Origin: Sisyra terminalis
Lineage: Eukaryota; Arthropoda; Insecta; Neuroptera; Sisyridae
Length of the DNA: 64,000 bases
Assembly: GCA_958496175.1 (NCBI GenBank)
Contig: OY292275.1
Span: 12,524,001 to 12,588,000, forward strand
Reading direction: 5' to 3'
The notes under the pieces were generated by a model. That model had not been told where the DNA came from, searched no databases, and saw nothing but the letters and a program-made list of their open reading frames with translations. The position numbers and the translations under genes were made by a program. Position 1 is the stretch's first letter. Every line of letters begins with the position of its first letter. Below, in pieces: positions 23,901-35,470 of this stretch.

Positions 23901-26469
23901 AGTTTGCAATCTAAATGATCAACAGACCAAGATTACCTACTTTGACCCCCAATTTAGCAAGCTTCACAAGTAAGTGGTACAAAGCCGCCAATTATTTCTT
24001 TTTCAAAGTTTTATCCCAAGTATATTTTTTGTAACAAAAAAATTGTTGTCAATAAAAGTTTGTCTTAGTTCCTAGATTTAAAATTGAAGGCATTTGAAAA
24101 TGGAAATAAAGAACCAACACAAAAAAAGGTACTCAGAATCTCAAGATAAATTAGAAGATATTTTCGGATAAAGTAGGACTCTTCATCCTGTTATTTTATA
24201 CCAATAATGATAATGGATAACGAGTTTTGGAAATACCAATTCTCCTCTACAATATTTTAAAAATCAATCACCAATCAAGTGATATAGTTAACACTGAAAT
24301 CCAATATTTCTTCAAATTACTTTGGTAAATTTTTGATATAAAGTAGTTTCCAAATAGTAAATATTCTATGCAACCTTGCAGTGTAAAAATGTTAAAAGAC
24401 AAAAGTCTCAAATAAAAAAAATCCAATTTGAAAATTTTAAAGACATAAAGACTCAAATCTACTACGTCAAAATTTTCCTAACCAATCATAATTAGAACTA
24501 CAAATATGATTCTACAAGAAAGTAGCGAGTTACAACAGCAATGGGATAAGTAGGAGTAGAGACTTTTGTAGCATTAGGATAACAATATCCAAGAATTAAT
24601 GGTGGGTATTGAGACTTTTGGGATATAATTGTAAAAGTTTCAGATGTTTTCTAATAGTAAGACAATAATTTGAACTTGAGTTTTGATTTGAAATCATTAA
24701 TATTTCTTCACTAACTTTTATAAAACCTATATCATATTTTATATACCTTTATAAAACTTGACCCTTACCTACTATATTCAATGATAACATTTTAATTTAT
24801 TTTATATATACGAATGTTTTTTTTTTTTGTATAGAGGTGAAGACACATACTTATTGTTTTTCGAATAACCCACTTGAAATATAAGATGTTAGAAATTATA
24901 TTTTCTTTTTTAATTGCTCCTGGTTATTTCTAACAAGCTTTAGAAACTTGTTGAGATTCACAATTGGTTAATCCACTTTTTTTTGTTTATTCCACGAAAC
25001 CGACATTAAATAAAATGAGATTTAATAATTTCATAAATTTCACATTAAATTATTCACAAATTAATTTGTTTTCAAGATTTGCAAATTAAATTTAATTAAC
25101 AGTAATAATCCGTTGTTGAAAATTCTATGCCAAAGCAAAGCATTAATTCATCATCACAGCCTTGTCTGATTTCTACCGAAAAAAATCGACAAGAGATCCC
25201 AATTAACTAATGGCTTTTTGATAAAAAAAAAAATACGAGAATTCTTAATGAATCGGGGATTATAAAAGCAACAATATATGAATAGGTATAAGCTACCTTT
25301 AGCTAATTAAGGAGATATAAGAACTTCTCAATTCCACTTTTTTTTTGTTTTGTTTTATTTTTTTCCACACTAATAAATATGAATTCAAATAATGGAAAAT
25401 CATCTACCTGTATTGAAGTCAATATAAAAGCCATCAAACAACAGAAGCAACAAATTAAGATTTTTGTGTCATTTCAAAATGAATCCCATCTTAACATTAG
25501 GCTTATTAATATTTTTTTGTTCGCATCATTCTCGCATACTAATATATACATACAAAAAGAAATCTACTAAAATATTAAAATATTCAAAGCGTCTCAAATG
25601 TTTTTTTTGAAATTCTAATTTTAAATTTTTATCCAATGTTTCGTAATGATTAATGAGTTCAGTCGGATTTCTATAAGATAGAAGCTTGATAGTTAAGTGA
25701 CAACATTTTTAACGAGTAATCTGTGAACATCCTGTAATGACTTGCGTTTTTTTATTTGGGTCGAATGACTTAAGAAGAAAAAGTCATGGGATTACAGATC
25801 ATTAATTTCCTTCCACCATTCGACACTCGACCAAATTAACACACGGAATATTGAAAAAGTTTTGAAATTATTCAAATTACACGCCATCGAAAATAAACCC
25901 GATTTGTGAATTATTATCATGGATTCAGCGAAAAAAATGAATTAATTATCTTCAAGAAGTCAGTGAGCTTATTCAAACATTTACTATTCATTTCTTAAAT
26001 AAATAAACTTTTAGTTAATTTTGGTTGGAAATATTCATAAAATAATTCCAAAATAAATAAAGTTAAATACGTACAGAAAAAAATATAACTAAAGTTTCCT
26101 TATGTTTCTTATAACTATAATTGAATGATGGAAAAATTAAAACATATCCTGACTTTTACCTTGAATCAATAACTGCTGGATTCTTCGGGATAGACCTAAG
26201 GAATGTACAGATCTTATAAATGATTCGTATGTCGCAAAGTTAGACTTTGAAACTATTTTCCAAACATCTCCACAATATTATTGAATGAAAATTGACTCTT
26301 TAATATTATAAACTAAATTTTTTATTGACCTTTAATTTAACTGAAATCTTTTTCCAATTAGACAAAATTTATTTTAATTTTGCAGTCTTTTTTCAGGAAG
26401 TATTTTTAAATCAAACCCTTTAATAATAATTCATGTATCGATAGATCTTGAATGACGTCACTGCACAAA
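23901..26469. other. Non-coding stretch
   Basis: No gene is recognised. The short frames at 24268-24456 and 25379-25570 lack motifs. The region is A/T-rich with frequent poly-A and poly-T runs. Confidence 0.4.
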
Positions 26470-26690
26470 TCGTTTCATTTGCGTATACGTATTGGTATTA
26501 AGTGTCACAGTGTGGGTGTGGTTTTGTTAAATTTTCAAAATTTCAATAATCAAAACAAATGAACATTTTTAAATCTGGCAATCTCATTGGCTAACAGGCC
26601 CTTGCATTGAACTATGTGTGCTGTTATCAGATATACGTGCATCGCTCTATTTGCATTAGTACGGCGCTAATCGCTTATTTCATTGAAGTA
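26470..26690 (-). repeat. Unclassified interspersed repeat, partial copy C
   Basis: GTGTGGTTTTGTTAAATTTT, CAATAATCAAAACAAATGAA and AATCTCATTGGCTAACAGG align with copy B at 23545-23630 in the same orientation. TGTGTGCTGTTATCAGATAT matches the AGATGAAAGCACACACA segment of copy A in reverse. Only the central part of the repeat is kept. Confidence 0.7.
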
Positions 26691-26995
26691 ATCATAAAGA
26701 AAACTTTAAAATAATTTTAATTTTGAAGTAATGATATAACCTCTTTCGATATCATCATTCTTTTGACATCTATTAAACAAATTTTCAATGCCAAATTAGT
26801 TAAAAAATAAGTTATTACTTTATAAAAGTGACCACATTTTCATTGAGATACAGCGAGACCAATGAGAATTATAATTAAGTTGTAATAGGAGAAATTAATT
26901 AAAAAAAATTTTTGTTGTATAAATTCATATATTTGTGATTATGCATACAATAATATATTTGTTATTAATTATTGACAATTATTAAACCTATAAAA

Positions 26996-27660
26996 ATATT
27001 GGCAAGATTACGAATCTTCCGACGCCACGATTTGAACATAAAAAATATTTATTTTCGACATATTTGATATCTTGCTTAGTTAACCAGATATCGATTCTTA
27101 ATAATTATTTTTTTTCCACTTTTTTAGACAAATTTCTTCGGGTATTCATGTAAAAAAATGGTAAAACCTAACAACCGCAACTGTGGTATACAAAAAAAAA
27201 ACATACTATAAACAAGGGATCCAGGGGTAAAGTTTCGGTGTAGTCTAGGGGGCCGAGGCTCCCCCAAAAAAACTATTGAGATATTTATTTAATTATGATC
27301 TGATTTATTCGCGAATTAAATTAAAAGAAAATATCGAAAATGTAATGTTGCCTATATCACTATTGATGTTGATAAAATAGATAAGAGTCGTAAAAAATTG
27401 CATTTAGGCTTCACTCCTGAACCTATTATATAATAATATTTTTTCAGCACAAAAATTTTGTGGAACTGCGGTTCTAAGTATTTACCTTTTTTTATAAAAA
27501 ATCCTGAGTAATCCTTCTAAGGAAGTGAAGTTTTAAGTATCCATTTCTCATAAACTAAGCAAGATATCGAAAAAAATTATTCTTCAGTTTCGTTATAAAT
27601 TTCGTCAAGATCTATGAGAATCAATCGTGGCGCCGTAAGAATCTAAGTATCCCCAAAATA
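26996..27660. mobile_element. Foldback element, ~665 bp
   Basis: The left arm (about 26996-27195) contains ACGAATCTTCCGACGCCACGA, ATATCTTGCTTAGTT and AACCGCAACTGTGG. The right arm (about 27455-27660) contains their reverse complements in the opposite order: GAACTGCGGTT, AACTAAGCAAGATATCGA and TCGTGGCGCCGTAAGAATCT. The arms are imperfect, so the insertion is old. The centre includes GGGGGCCGAGGCTCCCCC near 27250, a G+C-rich interrupted palindrome unlike its surroundings. No protein is encoded and no clear target duplication was found. Confidence 0.75.
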
Positions 27661-27929
27661 TTAATTAAAAACAATAACTCTTCTATTTTTTGATGGTTTC
27701 CATATTAGTAAAAAAACAACATTTCTTTTATCAGAAACATATCTTTTTATCAATGACAACCAATAACTTCTCAAAATATCAATTTCCCAAATAATTTTTT
27801 TTTCGGAAAATAGTGTCTAATATATTCCAAAAAAAAAAATCATTTATTCCCTGAAAATATTCTATTTATTATTGTTACCAAACAACAAATTTGTAATATC
27901 CTCAAATTGAACTGTCCAACCCATACAAA

Positions 27930-28370
27930 GTTTGGAAATCGGCCCTAGATGGGGCCATTACTGAGCTAAGAATGTCGATTAATGGCACAGCAATCGCAAT
28001 TTTTATGGGCCGATAAGTGGTTTATTATCGAAATGATAACGTCGGCCCATTAATTGCATGTATTATCGGCTCATTGATGGCAAACGGCAATGGGCCAGAC
28101 AGTAATTCTACTATTGGCCTATTAATGGCCAGATGTTGTATGCCAATGTTTTAAATCTTTGATCCTCCAATTGCTGTAATGATAATTCTTTTATAATTAA
28201 TATTACGCTTAATACTTCCTTTCGAAGTGTTTTAAGGTATTTTTATAATTTTTATTGATTCTTTAAGGGTTACAAATGTACGATTGAAGGGCTACTGACG
28301 GTTAACCAGATATGGGCCATTAAAAACTGCCAATGGTTGGCCAAGCGCCTGTTACTTGATATCGGCCGAT
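27930..28370. repeat. GGCC-rich degenerate repeat
   Basis: Words of the type GGGCCATTA, GGCCCATTAAT and ATCGGCC recur at least eight times on both strands in about 430 bp (for example near 27952, 28005, 28053, 28090, 28116, 28313 and 28362). Such clustering is not expected at this base composition. The block begins near AAATCGGCCCTAGATGG and ends near ATCGGCCGATGTATGG, which could be weak inverted ends. I cannot assign a family. Confidence 0.5.
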
Positions 28371-31120
28371 GTATGGTTTTGTCTCCATCAACAGCAATTT
28401 TTTATGGGAATCTTTAGATATTTTCTAAAAAGCGAGAGATTTTTAAAAATCGGTAGGACGTGGGATAGTCCTCTAAAAATCTGGACTTGTGATCACTTTA
28501 TACTTAGAAAAATATCTAAAAACTATACTTTGGATATAATTTATGTTTTCAATCCCATACCATTTAAGGGGTTTTATTAAAATACTATGGAGACCTATGA
28601 AAGTGAAGGAATTTCTTCTTGCTGATGTATAGAGCGTTGGAGATATTTTTCGTCGCTATGTCGATCAGGTACTTATTCACTTGCAGTGAATTTTGACGTT
28701 GTATTTACGTTATATTTACGTTGAAATTTTTTTGCCAGAAATCCCCCAAATATTAATGCTTTTGGCATTTATCGGTGCGGAATACTTCAAAGAATGCGTT
28801 GAAAATGAGTTGACAAAATTAATTATCACGAGTTAACTTCTAACTCCCTCCATTTACATCGTAGTTAAAATCGGTTAATAATGAAGTCAACTTTACAATT
28901 TTTTTATTCTGTTATAAGTTTCCAACTGATCTATCTAAATCCCAAATTTGTCTTGTCAAGAATTATTTACTATTTGGTTTCGGAAACGATTCAATGAAAT
29001 CAGTAGTGAGAAATACTGTCTTTGGTTTTCCATAGTTCATTATCTCTCTAATATGTTTAAAATTTTAACAGAATAGTCGACCAAAACCTGATCACTATTC
29101 TTACACTTTCATGGTCTCTTTTAAATAAATATCCACTCCAAATTAATAAAAAGCTCTTTTTTAAATGAACTGCATGGAAAAAAGCGCAAGCTTTTCCATT
29201 TACATTTTGCTGTAAAAATGACACAATTCCCTCTCTATGTGCAATCACTTTTGGGAATAATTCTTCATTATTTTAAAAGCTTCGAGCGCGATAAAAAATG
29301 CATAATTAATTATTGAGCGTAAAAGCTCGCTAAGCCTCATAAAATGCTTACCCGTGAATTGAAGTGACTGATTTTTTGTGCCACTACTAGTTCTATCATT
29401 TATGAAGATAAACGATAATTAACTGTTGCGTTTACCAAGTTTTTAACATACTTGTTAATGTAAAAATTTATGCTTAGTATCTTGCACTCAAAAACGCAAA
29501 CTTCAAACTTAGTTTGTCGATATACCCGGGAAATAAGGTTAAAAGCTTTGCCCTAATTAAATTAAAAGTATTAAGAGCTTCATGAAAAATTTAAATTATC
29601 TCGGTTGAATTTATGAAAATTGTATATACTTTAATAATCATTTTGAAAAATTCAAAATTCTCCTGCGTTTTTTTTTTCTTTTGTTTTTTTGGTTGCACAG
29701 GTAGGGAGTAACGATTATAGGTGTTAAGTTCACAAGGTAATTTCAGTATTCGATTTTCCCATAAACCTCAAGGGCATGACACGAGCGTTAAATGAGGCGT
29801 TAATTACTACGTCCGATATTAGAAAAATAATATTATTAATGAATCTACCAATGTTCGTACACGTATGTTCATTACGTCGTAATAAACTTAACCAATTAAT
29901 TATAATTTTGCTCTTTCCTCTTTTTGCCAAAGCAACGAACAACTTACTTGGCATATTTGACTCGAACCCACATACTTTTGCCGTCAGGTATTTATTTAAA
30001 ACTTGCTTCTTGCTTTTTATTGGAAAACATTTTTTTGTTTTATTTTTGCGATTAGTACGTTATAATTCATATTTTATTTACGCTACGAACCTTAACATGA
30101 AAAGTATCACATCACAAAAACTTTGAATGGTTTTTCAACTACTTTTTGTGGAATATTTTATGTCATTAAATATCACAGTAAAACATAAAAAAATATAGCC
30201 ATAGGAAAAATATGAATCTAAGGGAATGATATTTTAAACTGCTTGTCTTAATGAAGGTTTAAATTGATTCTCCCGTTTCTTACGGAAGTATTTAACGAAT
30301 TTTGCAATGATTATTACTGTGTTAAATAAAAAACATAATATTTGGATAATAGTGTTATAAACTTCATCATAACTATCAATTAAATTCACTTGGCGATAAT
30401 TTCTCCAATATAAATAATAAAAGTTTTAATATTAAAGGAAATAATTCAGTGATTAACAAAATGTAATTATTTTACAGTAACTTTGTTAGCTCCATAACAT
30501 TCTACCATAATTTTATCAGTATAGAGTCATACTATTTTGTAGATAAAGTCCTGATTATAACTAAAGTAAAAAGAGTATAAATACTTTTAAAAAATTGGAT
30601 AATTTAAAAAAATATTTTTCAATGAAAAAAATTTCTATGAAGAGATTGGCTGTTTTTCTAGAAAAGAAGTATATTTCATTCCCAGTAAATTTTTACTTAT
30701 ACATATTGCTTATTGTATGCTTCTGTTAAAGTATATAAAACTTTTAAATATGCAACAGTAAAATAATAATTTTATGTTAATAGTAAATTTTAAGAATACT
30801 AAAAAGAAGTACTAGGTGCGTTCTTTCGAATCAATCCCTGATTTCAGCACAAATAATGAATTTGAAATAAGAAATGATTACTTTATTTTATGTTAATAAT
30901 TTGTTCAAAATAATAAATACATCAAGGATTTAAAAGTAAAGACCCTCTAAATTGATTTATTTATTTATTCTTTTACTTCTAGTGGTATTTCTAAAGACGT
31001 GTTTTATGCCTGTTCATAGAACCAGAAGAACTTCCAAATTTATACAAATAAGTATAATTAATAAAATTTATCAAATTAATTCAAAATAAATAAATATATA
31101 TAACAATACTAATATTATGA
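28371..31120. other. Long non-coding stretch
   Basis: No gene is recognised. The overlapping frames at 29730-29954 (minus) and 29776-30126 (plus, 116 codons) share the same DNA, and neither has a motif. The 29700-29960 part is more complex in composition and might be conserved non-coding sequence. Confidence 0.4.
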
Positions 31121-31144
31121 TTAACAAGTTTTCCAAAAATACAT

Positions 31145-31250
31145 GACCATATATGGATGCTTCGGTTTCGGTTTCAGCCAAAACTGAGACTGGTGCCGAA
31201 ATTTGGTTTCAGTTTCGGCGTTAAAAACTATTTTCGGTCGGACAATAAAA
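31145..31250. repeat. Degenerate GGTTTC simple repeat
   Basis: CTTCGGTTTCGGTTTCAGCC, TTTGGTTTCAGTTTCGGCG and TTTTCGGTCGG form an irregular array of hexamer-like words based on GGTTTC, with one inverted segment (CCAAAACTGAGAC). It directly precedes the TIR element starting near 31270. It may be a decayed microsatellite. Confidence 0.5.
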
Positions 31251-31267
31251 AAATGAAATTCACATAT

Positions 31268-31542
31268 TATTTTGAACCGTTTATTTTGAATGTGATTTAA
31301 GTCCATTTCAAGAACAATCCCAATAATGTTATTATTTTTAACCATAGAAACTAACACTATGATACTAAGGAGGAGGGAATAATCGGCGTTTTTGTTAGAA
31401 ACGAAAATGAAATCAGTAATTTGTCAAAACTTAGCAGTTAAATAATTAGCATATTTTGTTCTACTTTCAATAAGAAAAATCATCATGTAGACCGTCCTTG
31501 AAATGGACTTACGCCACTTTCAAAATAAACGATCCATATCAC
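31268..31542. mobile_element. TIR element with ~45-bp inverted ends, copy 1
   Basis: The left end CCGTTTATTTTGAATGTGAT runs on into TTAAGTCCATTTCAAGAACA. The right end is its inverted partner: TCCTTGAAATGGACTTACGC then CACTTTCAAAATAAACGATC. The element is about 270 bp. A second copy lies at 43046-43312 with the same interior (ACTAAGGAGGAG, AAATCAGTAATTT and TAGCAGTTAAATAATTA in opposite orientation). No coding capacity is present. Target duplications are not clear, so the superfamily is not assigned. Confidence 0.82.
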
Positions 31543-31698
31543 GGAGGCAATGTTCTAGTTTAAGTAGAATAATAACTATGTTTGTTAATACTTTAAAGAT
31601 ATCATTTAGAATGTCAAAAAGTGTAAGAGTTTTTACATTCGAGTTGGATATCCAAATGTCCTTATAGTAACCACTGAAAAATATTGAGGTAGTATCGT

Positions 31699-32255
31699 AA
31701 GGGTAAAGAAGGGTCCAGAGCCGGCTATAGGCCTATCAAAGTGCATAACACTGGGTAGAATAGCTGAATGGACGCAGAATGAACAAATAAAATCCTGGAA
31801 TAACTATGCAGGAGGCAAGTTCTCAAAGGTCATGATAAAGAAACCTTTGAAAGAACATAACAAAAGACTTCTAAATCTAAGAAGGAAGGACATCAAAACG
31901 CTGGTAGGCCTATTAACAGGAAACTGCAATTTAAGGAAACATCTCCAATCTATAGGGAAGAACACAGAGTCAGCAGCTTGCAGGAAATGTGGCGTGGAAG
32001 ATGAAACTGCCTCCCACGTACTATTTGACTACCCAGCCATGACTCAAAGTCGTCTCAACTCACTTGGTCCACCCAAACATGAGCTGGGGAACATACACAG
32101 AGATCCAGTTGACCGTCTGCTGAGATTCATATCAGAAGCAGACCTGACCAACTGGAACTGAAATTAAACTGGGGCGCAATAGTCCTTTTAGGACGCAGCG
32201 CAGAGGAACTCGCATGAGAGGCCCCCAGATCAAAGGAAAAAAAAAGGGTTAAGAA
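31699..32255 (+). mobile_element. 5'-truncated RNase H-type LINE with target duplication
   Basis: The insert spans 31711-32243. AAGGGTAAAGAA (31699-31710) and AAGGGTTAAGAA (32244-32255) form a 12-bp target duplication with one difference. The 3' untranslated region (32162-32243) is G+C-rich, contains TAGTCCTTTTAGGACGC as a small hairpin, and ends in a short A tail. The protein part is the extreme C-terminus of the polyprotein, from the same family as the fragment at 10.3-10.7 kb. Confidence 0.9.
31712..32161 (+). pseudogene. Non-LTR retrotransposon ORF2 C-terminus with CCHC-like knuckle
   Basis: One frame is open from about 31712 to the stop at 32159-32161, longer than the 109 codons counted from the internal ATG at 31832. 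It starts GPEPAIGLSKCITLGRIAEW, the region just after RNase H, continues with WNNYAGGKFSKVMIKKPLKE and LLTGNCNLRKHLQSIG, and has a knuckle CRKCGVEDETASHVLFDYPA. In this knuckle the last zinc ligand, normally Cys, is Tyr. The truncation removes endonuclease, reverse transcriptase and RNase H. The absence of internal stops suggests a fairly recent insertion. Confidence 0.9.
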
Positions 32256-34480
32256 ATTACGGAGAATAAATAAATATCTTCCATTAGTTTGTTTATAATT
32301 TGCAATCGCTAAACTCAGAAAAATACCAAACGCTAACGAGTTTCAAGCTTGAAAAATTTTTGATAAAAAATATTTTTTCTTTTATAAATTCATCAAATAT
32401 TTCGTAAGCTAATATTGCATCTCTTTGACTACAAACAGTAATTTTTTTACTTCATTACTTCATTTTATTTTCATTCGCATTGTACAGAAACCTTGTTAAG
32501 CATGCGATACGAAAACTGATCTATAAACGAAGTAATACAATTTGATTCCCTTGAGCTATATTTGATCAATGTAAAACAAATGTTCGCATTGACAATTGTA
32601 ATTGGATGTGAGATTAAATGTCCACTTTTCATACAAACAAAAATTCACTTTGATCTGCATTTCCCCGAAAAACGTAAAAAGAATTCACCATACAAAAAAG
32701 AAAAAACAAAAATTGGAATCAACAAAAAAGAAATGTTGAGAATATTTTTTATCGGCGATAAACTTTATTACGATTATAAATTTTTGTAATATAATAAGAG
32801 CGTTGAATTGAAGAGATCTAATTTAGTTTTACGAGAGGTCATCAGATGAATAATCGAGCAATTATCCTTTAAATTTTAATATGGAGCAACAAGGGATAAA
32901 AGCGAGATGAAAGTTTTGTGGAGGTAACCGCGACCGTGGATATAAAGCATGGAAACCAGGTTCGCGGTGGAATGGATTCATTTAAAGGTTGGATTCATAA
33001 AGATCCGTAACGACTTCTGTTAACATTAACGGCGTTTCACGTTCATGTTTTGTAAAACCGACACAATAATCATCTGTGCCTCATGTCAACAAAGAAGTAA
33101 ATGTTTTCAGTTACAAGATATGACATTTGTTCGTTAACGCCCCCATAGAATGCTCAAGATGATTTTGACATTGAGCGATTACCGAGCTTACATCCAACAT
33201 CTCTCTTCAAATCCGTCACTTTTATTTTTCTTTGATCAAATTAGTTAAACCGGCATTGTTTTCGTTCCTCTTCAATCTATTCCCGCATATCTGACAAAGA
33301 TCTTTCCAATGGTTAACAGCAATTTGATTCTTTCTCAAGTCCACACCTGTTAAAGACATCTATTCCCAAAAAAAAAAATCCACACGCAAATTCCAAAATA
33401 ATTCCCGCTTTGACTCATTAATCAAAAATTCAGCGAAAAAAATCCTTTAAAACATTATCAATAAGCAATGACATGCCAATTTCTTTGAGCTGCCAAACGA
33501 CTGTTTCATGAAAATTGATGAAATTCAGAAATTTTAATATACTCGTATTATTCATGAGGCTGGGTGTGGGCCATGGATTTAAATCGAATAATTGATCGTA
33601 ATCCCAATTCAATATTTAGATCTTGGTTATGGATAACGCGAATTATCCATTCGTCTACTAAATAATTAACAGTTATATAATTGAAATGAAGCCCAAATCA
33701 ATGAACTATTTTTAGGTGAATATTAATTTCTCGTATAGTGATTGCTAGTAAGAACGAAGCAATATGTCAGTTACTTTTGAGAAAAGTAATCAAACATTAA
33801 TAAATGCTAATTTTACGAGTTGAAGTAGTTCAAAAAAGTAGTTTCAACTAAGTATTGATTAGATGAAAATATGGGAAAATTAATAATTAACTTAAATAAT
33901 ATGGGACTCTAATTAATTTTTACTGTGAAGTAATTTGGAGTCCTAATGGATTAGTTCATGAATTAATTATAGTTTTTATTTTGATTTATGTTATATAATT
34001 CTAAATTTCTATTCAAATTTATTTTAAACAAATTTTAAAAAACAATTTACTTCCTATTTGACTGAAATTATTCGATGGCTTACTTTTGCATAGTTTATCT
34101 GTATATTAAAATTTTAATTTTTGAAAAGCTGAAAGAAAATATAAGAACATAAGATAATTGCCTTTAATTTTTCTTAATCTCTTTAACTACAATTACTAAA
34201 AAAATGGGTTACGGATCACTACTAAAATTTCACAGAGGAATCTTAACAAAAACCATTGCAAATTTTGTAGAAAAAGAAAAGTATTTGAATTAACTTTAAT
34301 AATTAATTCATTAATATTCTTTCATTATTACGAATCAAGTGTCATTATGAATTGTTGGTAAAATCTAGTTAAAAAGATATTTTTTCTGTATTTATCCAAA
34401 AAAAGTTCCTCAAAGCTTAAAAAAATTAATACATTAATGAGTAGTTAGAGGAACTATAAATAGTAAAAAAAAATCATCTT
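32256..34480. other. Non-coding stretch, partly complex
   Basis: No gene is recognised. The part from 32800 to 33660 is less A/T-biased than average and free of visible repeats, so it is a candidate for conserved non-coding DNA. The frames at 32562-32789 and 33430-33612 have no motif. Confidence 0.4.
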
Positions 34481-35075
34481 AAGAAAATGTTTTTAAACGT
34501 ATTAGGTGAATCAAATTCTAAGCTCTAATTACCCGTAGTGACCATACCCAGAGTGATCTTTAATGATCCCGAGAAGTCAATTTTGAATCCCAAAAGATTC
34601 ATTTTTGTGAAAAAAAACAAGACAATGCATACATCGTAATCGAGGATCCACGAGGAGGATTTTGTTAAGTACTAAATACTAATATTGACATTCATTGCCA
34701 AAAATTGGCAAAAATTCATGAGGAAAAATTGAAATCCAAAGAGTTTGTCAAAAAAAATATTTTAAGAATCTTTTTCTATACGTATTAGATGAATCAAATT
34801 GTGAGCTATAATTGTCTTTTATTAACCATACCCAGAGTGATCTTTAATGATCCCAAGAAGTCGATTTTGAGCACCAAGGGATTCATTTTAGTGTAAAAAA
34901 GTAGGATTGCATAATTGAGGATCCACGAAGTGGATTTCGCTTTAGTACAACACAATAATATTCATTGATAATAATTGGCAAACATTAAATTTATGAGGAA
35001 AAATTGAAATTCAAAGGATTTATCAATCTGAAACTGAATTTTTCGTGGATGAATGTAACTAAAACTTGATGGGTT
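34480..35075 (+). repeat. Tandem duplication, two units, period about 284 bp
   Basis: ACCATACCCAGAGTGATCTT starts at 34541 and recurs at 34825. Both units continue through TTAATGATCCC(G/A)AGAAGTC, GATTCATTTT, CGAGGATCCACGA or GAGGATCCACGA, GGCAAAAATTCATGAGG or its equivalent, and GAAAAATTGAAATCCAAAG. The units differ at many positions, so the duplication is old. There is no coding capacity. Confidence 0.9.
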
Positions 35076-35394
35076 CTTCCTATTAAAGAAACAGCTTTAA
35101 TTGGTTATGGTTCCAAGTGTAAATAGGCAATTAGTTAAAAAGCATTCTTCACTCAATTGATAGAAGAAAACCACTTAATTTTTAAAGTAAATTAGGGTTT
35201 AAATAATAAATGAAACTACCCTTTATTTAATTTTTAATACATTCTTATTTTTCAGTACGAAACATCAGTACCGTATTTATAAAACCTTGAATCTTGGTAA
35301 TATATGAGACAAATTATTAAGTTTTTTTACAATAAAACATATGTTTATTTTAAAAGAATTGACATGATTAAAGAAATTTCATGTATCCCCATGT

Positions 35395-35470
35395 TTGCTT
35401 TTTTGCTAATATAAATCCTTTGTAGCTCAAAATCAACTTTTGGAGATCAATAAAGATCACACTTAGTATT
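35395..35470 (-). repeat. Inverted partial copy of the 34.5-35.0 kb unit
   Basis: The minus strand reads TGTGATCTTTATTGATCTCC, then AAGTTGATTTTGAGCTACAA, then AGGATTTATATT. This matches GTGATCTTTAATGATCCCAA, then AAGTCGATTTTGAGCACCAA in the second tandem unit. The unit is therefore dispersed and not only tandem. Confidence 0.65.

Noticed and set aside
29776..30126. 116-codon plus-strand frame
   Set aside because: Overlaps a 74-codon frame on the other strand. The hydrophobic product is what T-rich DNA gives by chance.
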